DNA of 64,000 bases from Diadophis punctatus similis (taxonomy: Eukaryota; Chordata; Lepidosauria; Squamata; Dipsadidae): contig JALIGW010000003.1 in assembly GCA_023053685.1 (NCBI GenBank), positions 145,840,665 through 145,904,664 of the forward strand, read 5' to 3'. Both the position numbers and the translations under genes were made by a program. Numbering within the stretch: the first letter of the stretch is position 1; every line of letters starts with the position of its first letter. Shown here piece after piece: positions 11,201 to 21,900 of this stretch. Below the pieces are notes generated by a model. The model was not told where the DNA came from, made no database searches, and saw only the letters and a list, made by a program, of their open reading frames with translations.

Positions 11201-12494
11201 TGTCTGCCCTAATGACCGGCTGGGTAGGTGTAGCTAGGGGGGTCATGTGACTGGGTGGGAGTGAGTGACATTGAGTTGGCCACACCCACCCAGGTTTTGT
11301 GGCTCCCAGTGTTTTGTTTTCTGTGGGAAACTGGTCCAAATGGCTCTTTGAGTGTTTAAGGTTGCAGACCCCTGATCTAGTATATCATATTATCTTCAGG
11401 TAAGATGTATCATCATATTCGGAAAACTAGGAAGGATACTTAAAGATGGTATGCTTTAAGTACCCTTTATGACTGCAGTCCAGGGATGAACATTGATCAT
11501 TCCTCCTGAAGCTTTCACTAATCCTTTTGGAATCTCCTAAATATGTTGGATATGTTTTGAGAGGTATACAGTTGTAAGAGTACAAAGGAATTTATTGGGC
11601 TTGTATCTTCCTGAACAGCTCAGACTGTTAAACAGAAGACATCTCATTAAGTCAGGCTATATCTAAGAATACTTCTGTGGTCACTTTTAACTAAAAAACA
11701 ACTTTTATTATTTTGCATTTCATTTCCGCCCATGATATAGTTCAACTCAAGAAGTCTGCCTTTAGGACATACGCAGACAGTCTTAAATTATGTTTACTCA
11801 GTCATTGTTGTGTAAAGCATGTATTTTACTACCAAGCAGATTGTCTCACTGCTTGCCTAACCATGTGGTAACAAGTTAATTTATTCCTGTGTTGGGAATT
11901 GCTTTATTGAAAATACAGGTAGTCCTTGCTTAACTACTGCAATTGGGCCCATAATTTGGGTTGTAAGCCATTGCAGTCATTAAGCAGGTCACTGTGTGAT
12001 CTGTCTTGATATTATGACTGTTTTATGACCATTGTAAAATAAGTCACCAGCATCATTAAGTGAATACGTGGTTATTAAGTATATCCAGTTAAGCAAATCC
12101 AGCATCTTCGATGGGTTTTTGCCATTTTCTGCTGGAAAACAGGAAAAAGGAAAGTCACAGATCATGGTCACATGACCATGGGATTCTGCAGTCATAAAGT
12201 GAACTTTATGCCAAGCACTTGAAACGCGGGAGGCAGTGTGGCAGTTGTAACTTTGAAGGTCGTAAATAACTTGTTTTGAGCCTATTGTAACTTAAAATGG
12301 TCATTAAGCAACCAGTGGCTATATGAGGACAACCTGGAAATGAATATATCTTCTGAAACATTTCGTCACTAGTGGGTATGGTATGAAAATAATGTTTTGG
12401 TGTTTTTTTTTCCAGTTCATGGACCAACTGGGTGATTCCAGCAATAGCAGCTATCATTGTGGCCCTTATGTATCGCTTGTACATGTCGGAGTAA
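5140..12494 (+). CDS. CYB5A: Cytochrome b5 type A, exons 2-5 (5'-partial gene)
   Basis: Cytochrome b5 is a small haem protein anchored in the endoplasmic reticulum membrane that passes electrons to desaturases, hydroxylases and P450s. Coding segments are 5140-5268, 7190-7219, 10605-10639 and 12416-12494, each with AG/GT splice borders and compatible phases, joining without a stop. Exon 2 opens with HPGG and later has GHST; the two histidines are 24 residues apart, as in the known axial haem ligands. The last exon encodes the hydrophobic tail anchor ([20 protein letters not shown]) and ends at TAA. The tail and the [17 protein letters not shown] stretch fit CYB5A and not the mitochondrial paralogue CYB5B. 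The first exon (N-terminus, about 43 residues) lies before position 1. Order and orientation relative to TIMM21 and FBXO15 match human 18q22.3. Confidence 0.96.
5305..6105. mobile_element. Mariner/Tigger-like nonautonomous element, interrupted by a hAT
   Basis: The ends are CAGGTTGTCAACTTA and AGGACTACCTG, bounded by TA (5303-5304, 6106-6107). The body shares 'agcaaagtcaa..gggg..ccagattcacttaacaac' with at least seven other copies in the window. A 429-bp hAT sits inside it at 5448-5876. Confidence 0.85.
5448..5876. mobile_element. hAT MITE with 8-bp target duplication and three palindromes
   Basis: The ends are CAGGGGCGGGTTGCT and GGTAGGAACCCACTACTG. ATTCATAG is duplicated at 5440-5447 and 5877-5884. 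Three near-perfect palindromes, each centred on GCATGC, lie at 5547-5580, 5626-5661 and 5712-5747. Strongly CpG-rich relative to its AT-rich surroundings. Same family as 8024-8381. Confidence 0.92.
6675..6814. mobile_element. Short hAT MITE with exact 8-bp target duplication
   Basis: 140 bp with ends CAGTAGTTGGTTCT and GCAGCCCACCACTG. ATACACAG is duplicated at 6667-6674 and 6815-6822. It is a deleted relative of the 5448 element, with a TACCGGTTCGCCGAACCGG core also seen at 41470-41624. Confidence 0.92.
7190..7219 (+). CDS. CYB5A: CYB5A exon 3 (linker)
   Basis: A 30-nt exon encoding [10 protein letters not shown], flanked by a tttcag acceptor and a gtaagc donor. It corresponds to the region after HPDD in human CYB5A but is divergent apart from DD and the KP pair. 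It keeps phase 0 on both sides. Confidence 0.88.
7808..7935. mobile_element. MIR-like SINE relic
   Basis: The stretch 'gactggttcaaggtcacccagctgggtttgtg' followed by a TCTCCTGGTTTCTG block resembles the core of MIR/CORE-type SINEs. Diverged; the ends are not clear. Confidence 0.45.
8024..8381. mobile_element. hAT MITE with exact 8-bp target duplication
   Basis: It starts CAGGGAGGGTTGCACTTACC and ends GGTAGGAACCCACCCCTG. GTAGTGTG is duplicated at 8016-8023 and 8382-8389. Like 5448-5876 it contains CATGCG-centred hairpins and is CpG-rich. Confidence 0.92.
9025..9170. mobile_element. LINE 3' relic inserted in the CR1 copy
   Basis: It carries the CTATGCCGCCCCAACTCCC and GACTCTGGGTGGCTCACAAC signature with an ATTT-rich side. 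In the sister CR1 copies the surrounding sequence is continuous, so this is a later insertion. Confidence 0.75.
9326..9418. repeat. (TTCTA)n microsatellite
   Basis: About 18 perfect pentanucleotide units forming the tail of the CR1 copy. Confidence 0.97.
10160..10292. mobile_element. Short hAT-like 'GGGTGTCAAACT' element
   Basis: It begins TGGGTGTCAAACTTGATCG and ends CCAGTTTTATACCCCTG, the ends of a family also found at 20535, 24092, 45742 and 56490. Flanks do not show a clean 8-bp repeat here. Confidence 0.7.
10605..10639 (+). CDS. CYB5A: CYB5A exon 4 (linker to tail anchor)
   Basis: A 35-nt exon encoding [11 protein letters not shown] plus two bases of a Ser codon. It aligns with the LITTIDSSS part of human CYB5A just before the membrane anchor. 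Acceptor tttcag, donor gtacaa. Confidence 0.92.
10885..11374. mobile_element. hAT element with exact 8-bp target duplication and GA-rich core
   Basis: The ends are CAGGGGTCTGCAACCTGCGG and AGGTTGCAGACCCCTG. ATCTAGTA is duplicated at 10877-10884 and 11375-11382. The middle (about 11015-11165) has become a purine-rich GA simple repeat. Same family as 769-1105. Confidence 0.92.
11916..12336. mobile_element. Mariner/Tigger-like nonautonomous element
   Basis: Ends CAGGTAGTCCTTGCTTAAC and AGGACAACCTG. The body has the 'taagtgaat..gttattaag' and 'cagcaaatcc' style of the family seen at 43395-43791. It ends about 80 bp before CYB5A exon 5. Confidence 0.8.
12416..12494 (+). CDS. CYB5A: CYB5A exon 5 (tail anchor and stop)
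   Basis: 79 nt completing the split Ser codon and encoding a C-terminal membrane anchor of about 20 hydrophobic residues followed by RLYMSE and TAA. The anchor inserts post-translationally into the ER membrane in this family. The acceptor is preceded by a run of T. Confidence 0.96.
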
Positions 12495-13344
12495 GCCCAG
12501 TAGTAAGAAGTAATAATGGGACACTCTGTTTTGGGCAAGAAAATGAAATATATACCTAGGGGCACCGCATCAGGACAGCATCTTAAAACCAACTTTAAAG
12601 AAGTGCATTCCTCTTTTTATCAGAAATTCAGAATTAATTTGTTTTGATACCATCCTACATAATGCTGCCTTTTTCTATTTTGTTTTCAAATGCTAATATT
12701 TTTTTCTTTTATATCTTCATGTCTAACGTTTAATTGCATGATGCTAAAATGCTGCTCTTAAAATTAAGAACACTCACATAGTCCTCAGTTTCTTACTATT
12801 TAAAATTTGTCTGATTCTTTTTAATGAATTCTTTAGGCTTCTTTTACAGAAATAAGTAGATGGACATTTGTGTCTGTGCAAATTTTTCCATTTTTGCCAT
12901 CGTTTATATTCTGGTATATTTTCTATGTTATATAGCTGTATCATTTTTAAACAGTTTTCAGTATGGAAATGATAAACACTCAAAATAATTTCAGTTTTGT
13001 TAATAAGGATATTGCTGTGGATCCACATATTTCATTGTGTAAAATAAAATACTAATTATCCTTAAATGATTTGAGATAGGCACAAAATTTTTAGTGGTCT
13101 TCATAAGAAAAAAAGGAAAACAATAATGGCAGATAGAGGTTAATATATATATATATTACACAGTAGGTCATTAATTAATAAACTAATTGAGAGCAAATCT
13201 AGATCTAAATAACTTCATCTTAAAATGCTTATGTACTGTGCTGTATGGTTCTTGGCTGTATTATGGATCATTGATTTATTAAATTGTTGTACAGGTATGG
13301 AACAGCAAGATAGTGTCCCTTCAAAAACTTGTACAAGAAATAAA
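12495..13344 (+). other. CYB5A: CYB5A 3'UTR with two candidate polyadenylation signals
   Basis: AT-rich sequence after the CYB5A stop with no open reading frame of note. AATAAA hexamers occur at 13043-13048 and 13339-13344; the second is followed by a T/G-rich stretch and is the likelier distal poly(A) site. The UTR ends are inferred from sequence only. Confidence 0.6.
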
Positions 13345-13639
13345 ACATTTTCTTGTGTCTGTATACAAAGAAAAAAAAAGTACCAATGATTTTATCTTAT
13401 TTGTGTTGCCAGCAAGAAGTTTGGAAAGTCTGTTGTAAGTTATGGATTTCAGTTATCTGCTTAAACATACTATGTTATTAGAGTTCATATATGTATGTAA
13501 CTCATGATATATAAGATGTTCCTATAAGATTTGCCTGCCTTGTAGAATTCAGTACCTGAAAGCAAATACCTAATTTCCAGCACCTATTCATGCTCACTTG
13601 GTAAAATGTTATAATTATATTACAAAAATATTGACACTT

Positions 13640-13990
13640 ATCCTAGGCCCATTTTCCATTTGCTGCCTGTTGACGGAGTTTAGCCCACATCCCTGAATTA
13701 CTTTTCTCAATGGCTTCATGTATATGTTAAAGAGCGTGGGCGATAAAATGGATTCCTGAAGGACTCCATGGATTCCTGAAGGACACACCATGTCACCCAA
13801 ATACAATGAGACAGAAGAATACTCCCGAAGACCATGTTTTGGAAGTAGCCTTCCTAGTAGGAGTAGAATCACCATTCTACAGCATCCCCATAACCCAACA
13901 TTAACACTCTACCCAAGAAATAACCATAGTTGATAGTATCAAAAGACTCTGGGAGATCCAGAGGACCAAAAGAGTCATATTCTTCCCATC
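13640..13990 (-). pseudogene. Degraded LINE reverse-transcriptase fragment
   Basis: The minus strand encodes GVLQESILSPTLFNIYMKPL, the motif that reads GVPQGS.LSP.LFNIYM in CR1/L2-clade reverse transcriptases. A 20-bp local duplication ('atggattcctgaaggac') breaks the region, and no catalytic YADD box is left in frame. A dead copy. Confidence 0.75.
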
Positions 13991-14098
13991 TTTTTCCTGC
14001 TACAGGTCATCCCACAGGTGATCAAGATGATTTCTGTTTTATAACATCCTTAAAACTGAATTAACATGGATGTAGAAAATCATTTTCATACAATAGAG

Positions 14099-14811
14099 CA
14101 GTGGTCCCCAACCCCCGGTCCGCGGCCCGGTACCGGTCCGCAGAACAAATGGTACCGGGCCGCCCTGCTACTGTGTCTTCTGTGCGGCGGCGGCGGCGGG
14201 TCCTGCGACTTTTGCGAGTCCTGCAAGTCCCGATAATAAGTGCAGGGACGGGACTCCTGCGTCTGCCGACGTGCCCCGGCCCAGCTGATCAGCGTGGGGG
14301 TGGGGCTTCTGCTCACATCCCCCTGCTTTTTTTTATATTCCGTTACCTGGCTGCTCTCCTGCAGGCTCAGGTTGTGTGGCTAATAAAGAATCACGAGTGA
14401 CATTCTCTGCTGGCTCCTCTGCACGGCGTCAGGGACGTCACTCATCATTCAATGCAGCCGCCGCATGTGACTGTTGAACTTCACCAAGCAGCTAGCGCTG
14501 TGGCCACTCTGACCAGCGGCGGCTTTAGTGAATGATGAGTGACGTCCCTGACGCTGTTCAGAGGAGCCAGCAGGGGATGGTGGGCAGGGGACGGTGAGAA
14601 GGGAACTTAATTAAATTAAGTTATATTAATTTTGTTGTAACTATTTTATTTTGAGGCCATGTTTAAATACAATTAAATTAAAATTGTTTATATTTGAGAT
14701 TGTTTTGATTTAATAATCAACGCGACGCCGCAACCCCCCCCCCCCAGTGGGCCGCGGAAAAATTATCAAAGGTTGACCGGTCCACGACAATAAAAAGGTT
14801 GGGGACCACTG
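14099..14811. mobile_element. 713-bp hAT element with exact 8-bp target duplication
   Basis: The ends are CAGTGGTCCCCAACCCCCGG and GGTTGGGGACCACTG. CAATAGAG is duplicated at 14091-14098 and 14812-14819. A GTCCGCGGCCCGGTACCGGT block follows the left end. An inverted pair 'gacgtcactcatcattca / tgaatgatgagtgacgtc' lies at about 14430-14550. No transposase frame. Confidence 0.92.
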
Positions 14812-14926
14812 CAATAGAGCCTTGAGTTGATCATTAGAATAGATTATACTCAAATATAAATTATATTAGGTTTTGAAAATGTCAAATGATTATATTGGTC
14901 TGTTCTTCTAAAGGCTGGTAGAATTG

Positions 14927-15780
14927 TTTTGAAATAACAGAGTTGGAAGGAACCTTGGAGGTCTTATAGTCCAATCCCCTGCTCAAGCAAAAGATCCTAT
15001 ACCATTTCAGACAAATGGTTGTCTAATCTCTCCTTAAAAATCTCCAGTAATGGAACACCTCAACTTCTGAAGGCAAGCCATTCCACTGTTTAATAGTTCT
15101 CACTGTCAGGAAATTTCTCTTTATTTTTAGATTGGTTCTCTCCTTGATTAGTTTCCATCCATTGCTTACCTTCAGATGCTTTGAAGACTAGGTTGACCCC
15201 CTCTTCTTCATGGCTATCCCTTCGGTATTGGAACATTGCTATCATGTCACCCTAGTCTTCCTTTTCATTAAACTAGATATACCAAATTCCTGTAAATGTT
15301 CTTCATATGTTTTAGCCTCTAGTCGCCTAATCATCTTGTTGCTCTTCTCTGCATTTTCTATAGAGTCTCAACATCTTTTATGAATGAAGGCAAATACACG
15401 TGTCCTTGGATAATGTTGCAGGATCCAATCTGGGTCAGTCACTGGGGCCAGAGGTTTAGTTTTCCGAGCATTTGGACTCATGCTGGAGCCCATCTTCAGG
15501 GAACTTCTCTTTACCGGAATCTGTCATTTATCTGAAATCTCAGAAGATTAAACCTATGATCCAGGTGACCAACCCAGATTGGATTCAACGTCTTTTTTAT
15601 ATCGTGGCAACCAAAACTGGATGCAATATCAAGTGTGGTCTTACTAAGGCATTATAAAGTGGTACTAACACTTCACATGATCTTGATTCTATCCCTCTAT
15701 TAATGCAGCCTAGGACTGCATTGGCTTTTTCGGTGGCTACAAGCATACTGCTGGCTCATATTTAAGTGACTGTCCGCTGA
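14927..15780. mobile_element. CR1-like LINE 3' region, interrupted
   Basis: The phrase 'aacagagttggaaggaaccttggaggtc' and the later 'caaatggttgtctaatctctccttaaaaa' are typical of amniote CR1 non-coding sequence. A stretch at about 15380-15570 does not belong to it and looks like an insertion; after it the CR1-like text resumes ('ggcattataaagtggtactaacacttcac'). Confidence 0.75.
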
Positions 15781-15879
15781 CTAGGACAAATGAACATCAT
15801 TACATTTGAAATTGTAATTATAAATATAAAGTAATTGAAAGTTTTAAAAAATGAATAAAAATTGATTCAAACTAAATTG

Positions 15880-16260
15880 AGTAAGAAGGAAAAGAATAAA
15901 TAAAAGAAAGCTAAAGTGCAAAAAGAAAAAAAAGCTGGATGGAAACTAGAATAGAAAAGACTTCTGATCTTTGCAGTAGTTGTAAGTACAATTGTAGATT
16001 TCTTCTTTCCTCTAAAGTTGTATCCTGATTCTTCTTTCTATAATTTGTCCTATCTAATTGTCAAAACCATAGAACATAAGTTCATTTTTCCCATTTTTAA
16101 TGCAAAAAGTCCATAAGGAGTTTCCAGTCATCAATAAACATCTTTTCTCTAATCAAACAGGTCAGTTTTGGCCATCTTCTGTCATCTTCACCACCTACTC
16201 CTGTAATAAGCTTGCCAAATCTTTCCATCTTTCTGCATACAATAATCTTGCTCTAGTCTA
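15880..16260. repeat. Interspersed repeat of unknown family, copy 1
   Basis: It shares long near-identical phrases with 58120-58510: 'cttctgatct', 'ctataatttgt', 'cataaattca/cataagttca', 'tttctctaatcaaa', 'ctttctgcatacaataatct'. The two copies run in the same direction. I do not recognise the family; a LINE untranslated region is possible. Confidence 0.7.
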
Positions 16261-17316
16261 GTTATATATAAAAACAAAGATCCATGAAATTGTATTTTAA
16301 AAAGCTTTAAGCAATATTAAAAATGTAATTCATGACAGCAGGGAATTGCTTATTTCATTGTTCTGTATAATTCAATAACTGATAACCTATTTTAATTGTC
16401 ACTAATAAATGTTCTGAATATTTGAGTTCATAATGACCATAATTTGTATGAAGGTATCCATGAATTTGTTATCTTGGGAAACAAAAAGATATCTGGATTT
16501 TTAAAATTGCAATTTGTAGGACTAAAAGTAAAACAACAGTGATGGAAGAAAAATGTTTTTCTATAAAACTAGATTTAATTGGATACTTTCCTTCTTTTAA
16601 AAGACACAAATACTTGGTTTATTTTAAGGTTTGATAATGCTATGAACTGACAACTTTTCAAGTATTGTATGTCATCATGTAATATGACTGCCCTTGCTAC
16701 TTATAGGTTACTTTTCCTTTCTGAAAATTAAAGGTGTTATTAATTCCAAGAATATGATTGCTAATGAGTTTGTATATGACTGGCAGGGTATAACTGATAC
16801 TGTATATAAATAAAATAAATACAATTGCTGAAGTTGACAATATATATATTGCTTTGCCATACCCAAATACATTTTAATGTGCCAAATACATAAATGGATG
16901 ACTACACAAATGGATGTAGAAGTTTTATTTGTTACTTTATATTCTATACTTTCTGAAATAATGACAAAGTTGAGTACATAAAACATAACTCCATTAAACA
17001 TGCAGTAATGGGATAAAAACAAAGAAACAAAGGCAACACTTCTGAAGAGAATCAACTTGGATAAGGCAACAGCATTTTTATTATAGTCGTGAGTAAGTTT
17101 CAGGTAAATTTTCAGCATTTGTTTTGCATGTATAGATCAATTATTTCTTGCCTAAGGTATAATATTACTTGGATGTATGAACGTTTTCATAGTTCATTAC
17201 CTCTTTGGGGAAAAAAATGCAGCTGAAGAACTGGAATTTGGATTTCCATTTAGATGTTCTGCATAATCTTGCATTTTGTAAAAAAAAACAAATCTTTGGT
17301 GATCATTGTTCTAGAT

Positions 17317-17634
17317 CAGTGATGGCAAACCTTTTAGAGTCCCCAAACCGGACGTGCGCTCATGCCCAAACTGAAAGGTGCCCATGCGCGAACGTGCGTG
17401 CATGCGCAGCAGAGACCCAAAGACCAGCTGGGAGGCGGGGCATCCCAACACTGGCAGCGCGGCAAGAGGTAAGATCTTTTTCTTTCGTGAGCTTCTATTT
17501 CATTGTTTGCAGGGAAACTAGAAGCTCACGAAAGAAACACCATGGAGATCTGACCTGGAGTGACGGCGTGCGTGCCAGCAGAGAGGGCTCTGCGTGCCAC
17601 CTTTGGCACGCGTGCTATAGGCTCGCCATCATGG
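17317..17634. mobile_element. hAT MITE, 'GTGATGGCAAACC' family
   Basis: The ends are CAGTGATGGCAAACCTTTTA and GGCTCGCCATCATGG. TTCTAGAT/ATCTAGAT (7 of 8) flanks it at 17309-17316 and 17635-17642. Inside is an inverted pair around 'tttctttcgtgagcttct'. Relatives are at 58526-58803 and 63687-64000. Confidence 0.88.
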
Positions 17635-19230
17635 ATCTAGATGGTTAGGCCTTGGATTTTTGGGTGCTCTTTATTAAACATTTTTCCAAAACTTAAAAAT
17701 GAGATGATAGAACAGAGATGTGGCCTTTTAATTAATAGAGGTAGGTTCTAGTTTGCATTCAGGCTAGAAAAGTACTGTGGATCTCATCAAAATCTATACT
17801 TAATGTGCAACACTTCAAAGCCACATGAAGCTTGAAAACGTTTAATGATAAAAGAATATGCAATCTCAAAAGCAGAAAGTTCTTTTTTACTGAACTCTAG
17901 ATAGACTTAACAATATTTGCAAATGTGTCTTGGCAATAATTGCAGAATAAGATTATTCATCCTCTGGTGAAAAGAGAAACAGCCTGATAATAGTCTCAGA
18001 CCGAAAAAGTAATTTCGCTTATTAAAAGAATACTATTAACTGAGAAATTGGTTTTAAAAATCATGAGAGAGTACATTAACAATAGATTCATTTGTTGTTA
18101 AGAACATTTCTGTCCTACAAATGACTAGATGCTTGTGCATTTGATGAGGAATAAAATTGAATATCACCAGGTCCTAACTGGTTAGATTTACTTGAATAAG
18201 ATGCTTGCAGAACAATACAGATCTAGGTAACCTGATGCCATCCTCATATTTTGAAATAAAACTCCCATAATTCCTTGTCACTGCTTGAGCAATTGGGACT
18301 AAAGAGAACTTGAGGCTAAAGCATTTGGAAAACATCAGATTGCCTAATTTTGCTAGACGAAACCGTGTTTGTTCTAAATCAGTCTAAATCTAAATCAATC
18401 TGTAGTGCAAACAAGCAAACATTTCAGCTTTTGTTGTTGCCTACTTTTGTTGACCACACACTGGATGGTCTTGCATTAATTACATTAAACTCCACAGCAA
18501 AATACACTTGCCCTTCAAAACCGCAATTTCATAAGCAGTTTGTTTCTACTAAAATCCTCTGCGTCATGTAAACTCATGATCAAGAACACAGTATCAAAAG
18601 TTCAGGGTCAGAAAATTTGCAGCCTGATCCAAAAGTCTTATAACTAATCAAGCTGAAATACCAGCTAAGCTAAGCACGTCTAAGAATACTTGTCAAAATT
18701 ACAATTACGCAATTAGCAGAGAAATTAAATTAATTAAATGTGGGAGTTTCTCAGTACGTTGGTCCAACATCAGCTTTCAGAATCTGAATTAAGATGACTG
18801 GAGTTGCAACCGTTTCAGAAGCTTCATTTTCAATCTAGAAAACCAAGGAATTTTTTTTTTATTCCCTTGGTACTGGCATGGCAGCTAGTCAGTCTTTAAT
18901 GCCTCCCTTAAGAGAATAAATTTGGAATAATTGTACCTAGAGTATACTAGAAGTCCTCTAGACTAGAGTGATATTTTGAAAGCATGTTGTGATTTAAATA
19001 AAATGGCTGTCATATAGGGTCTTTGTCATTCTATGCCGACATGATCTTTTTACTAATTTTAATAGTACAAAACGATGCCTTTCATCACACTAGGCTTTTA
19101 TGTAGGAAAAGAAAGGAGGAAGAGACAGGATGGAAATGAGGCAGATGGGAAGAAAAGGATATTGTGTTCCAAGAATAACCAAGAAGGAAAACTGAGGTGA
19201 AATAGATCTACCTGGGCGAGGAAGGAGTTA

Positions 19231-19591
19231 CAGGTAGTCCTTGAATTAGGACCAGAATTGGAATTTCCATTGTTTGATTGTTAAGTGAGTCGTGACCAAC
19301 TTTACATCTTTTTTGCTACTGCTAAGTGAACCATTGCATTGTTATGCAAATCTGGCTCCCCCTGCACCCCCTTGACCTTGCTGTGGGAAGGCCTCAAATT
19401 GTGATTGCATGGTCCCTGGATGCTGCAACTTGGTAAATATATGCCGGTTGCCAAGCGCCCAAATTTTGATCACATGATCATGAGGATGTTGCAACAGTCA
19501 TAAGTATGAGGACTGATCATAGGTCACTTTTTTCAGTGCTGTTGTGACTTCGAATGGTCTCTAAACATTTGTATATCGAGGATTTACTTCT
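19231..19591. mobile_element. Mariner/Tigger-like nonautonomous element
   Basis: It starts CAGGTAGTCCTTGAATTAGG and ends in a TCGAGGATTTACTTC block; the body has the 'gatcacatgatcatgaggatg' and 'cctcaaattgtgatt' phrases of the family. Confidence 0.75.
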
Positions 19592-19632
19592 AATGGAGGT
19601 ATCCAGAGCTACGTATTGGAAAGGTTTTGTGT

Positions 19633-20050
19633 TTTAGACACAAGAACAGTTTTTTCCCGAAACGCCATCACTCTGCTAAACAAATAATTCCCTCACCACT
19701 GTCAACTATTCACTAAGGCTGCATTACTATTACTATTAGTCTTCTCATCGTTCCTATTACCCATCTCCTCCCACTTATGACTGTAACTTGTTGCTTGTAT
19801 CCTTACAATTTATATTAATATTATTTCCTGGTTGCTTATTTGTACCCTATAACAATCATTAAGTGTTGTACCTCATGATTCTTGACAAATGTATCTTTTC
19901 TTTTATGTATACTGAGAGCATATGCACCAAACACAAATTCCTTTTGTGTCCAATCACACTTGGACAATAAAGAATTCTATTCTATTCTATTCTATTCTAT
20001 TCTATTCTATTCTATTCTATTCTATTCTATTCTATTCTATTCTATTCTAT
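19633..20050 (+). mobile_element. CR1 LINE 3' end with (TTCTA)n tail
   Basis: 'acacaagaacagttttttcccg' through 'caataaagaattctattc' matches the CR1 copy at 8845-9330, here without the inserted LINE relic. The extra base in the poly-T breaks the C-terminal frame. Confidence 0.88.
19974..20050. repeat. (TTCTA)n microsatellite
   Basis: About 15 pentanucleotide units at the end of the CR1 copy. Confidence 0.97.
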
Positions 20051-20339
20051 TTTGTGTCACTATCCCAGGCATTTTGTCTATGACAAGTTCTTGAAATTCA
20101 AGAGTGTTTACCAACCCCACTTCCCCAGCTTGGGGCTTTTATCCATGCTCCTCCTCAGCCACATAATTGTATACTAAAGTTGGCATCATTTACCTATGGT
20201 TTCTCCTTACAAGAATCTTATGAAATAGGGTAGTCTGAGATAATGGTGGTTTAAGCTAATTACTTCATAGGAGGAAAAAACATTTTTCTGCTCAAGAAAC
20301 ATCTTTCCCTTTTTGGAGTACTACTTTTTCAGTAGTATC

Positions 20340-20515
20340 TATCAAATTTATTTTTTCCACAACTACAAACTCTGAAGTGGGTTGGGCTGAAAGAGAGGGA
20401 CTGGTCCAAAGTCACCCCGGCGCCTTTCATGGCTAAGTGGGCATTTGAACTCTGGCCTCCTGCTTTCTAGCCTGGTGCCTTAACCACTACTAGATCAAAC
20501 TGGCTCTCATATTTC
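20340..20515 (-). mobile_element. MIR-like tRNA SINE relic
   Basis: 'gaagtgggttgggctgaaagagag' and 'ctggtccaaagtcacc' followed by 'gccttaaccactactagatcaaactggctc' reads as a SINE core and, on the minus strand, a tRNA A-box end. Diverged. Confidence 0.55.
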
Positions 20516-20534
20516 CTGTCAGAATGGAATAAAT

Positions 20535-20953
20535 TGGGTGTCAAACTCGATTTCATTGAGGGCCACATCAGGGGTGTGTTTGACCTCAAAGGGCCAGGAG
20601 GGAGTATGGGGGTGGAGCGTGGCCATTGGGGGCATGGCTGGGGGGCATGGCCATTGGGGGCGTGACATGGGACTCATGTCAGGGGCACTTGTGGTGGCCA
20701 AGTGCTAAGGCAGGACTTCCCTGGAAACAGCAAAGGACCAGCCCGCGGTGCCTCTGCTAGTGAAAATGGAGCTTGGGGGGCAGTGTGTGCCCCCCTGCTA
20801 GTGAAAATGGAGCTTGGGGGGGCAGAGGACTACAGGAGGCGTCATGGCCAAAAATGGGGCACGTGGGGCCATGCATGGCCCCCTGAGCTCCATTTTCACT
20901 AGCAGAGGCACCGCGGGCCGGTCCTTTGCTGTTTCTTGAGTTTGACACCCCTG
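20535..20953. mobile_element. hAT element with exact 8-bp target duplication
   Basis: The ends are TGGGTGTCAAACTCGATTTC and CTTGAGTTTGACACCCCTG. GAATAAAT is duplicated at 20527-20534 and 20954-20961. The interior repeats 'gtgaaaatggagcttgggggg' twice in direct orientation and once inverted. Confidence 0.92.
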
Positions 20954-21534
20954 GAATAAATGCTTAAACCTTAATGTAAATTCTGTGATTGCTTTCTTTT
21001 ATACCAGTTCGCTTTTCTGATCTGCAGCTATAAAAACAATTCACTGCTGTCTGTACACCTTAACAACAGGTGGTTCGTAGCTTCACAAATCTGGCTGTCT
21101 CTTTTCTACGATTTATCCGTCTGCCGCCACAATTTCCCAGCTCGATTTTACTTTATTTACTGCCACCTGGGCTTTATGTCTTTTTTGTGCAAATACAATT
21201 AAAACCAAAGACGGTGAGAGATGCAGACTTGTGGGGAGAGAAGTAGTGGTTCTTCATCTGAAAGAAGAAAAGCAGAAGTTGTGAAATAAGAGTAACCCGA
21301 AATGAATGCATCCCTGCTCGTTTTCATATGTTCCCCAACCACCTCTAAGCATATTCATATTTCATACCGAGACACATTTTCTAAGAAACCCCCTGACAGA
21401 GACAAAACTGCACAGGACTGACAGGAATAGCAGTTCTCAGTCTGGAAGAACTTGGGTTATTCTGGGGCAGTGTTTCCCAGCCTTGACTAGTTTAAGAATG
21501 GGAACTTCAACTCCTAAAATTCCCCAGCCAACAT

Positions 21535-21900
21535 CTATTCTTCAACTCACAACTATTCATTTAGTGTCTGAAGTTACAATGGCACTGAAAAAGGGACCAT
21601 TTTTCACATTTTATGACTGTTACACAATGCCCATGGACACGTGATCAAAATTTGGATGCTTGGCAACTGACGTGTTTATGACAGTTGCCTGGTGATCACC
21701 TTTGGCGACTTCCTGACAAGCAAAGTCAATGGGGAAGCCAGAAGTCAGATTCACTTAACTGTGTGACTATCTTTTAACAACTGCAGTGATTCACTTAACA
21801 GCTGTGGCAAGGAAGGTCGTAAAATGGAGCAAAACGTAACTGTCTTGATTAGCAACAGACATTATGGATGCAATTGTGGTCATAAATCGAGGACTGCTGT
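21535..21900. mobile_element. Mariner/Tigger-like nonautonomous element, 5'-truncated
   Basis: 'caactcacaactattcatttagtgtctgaagttacaatggcactg' to 'cataaatcgaggactg' follows the family consensus. The left terminus is replaced by a relic of the hairpin family ('ccagccttgac..ggaacttcaactcc') at about 21470-21530. Confidence 0.75.

Larger units (their letters stand above)
10640..12415 (+). other. CYB5A intron 4
   Basis: Contains a hAT element (10885-11374) and a mariner-like element (11916-12336) close to the exon 5 acceptor. Otherwise AT-rich and unrecognised. Confidence 0.85.

Noticed and set aside
11018..11212. Open frame rich in Arg and Glu
   Set aside because: It is the GA-rich simple sequence inside a hAT element.
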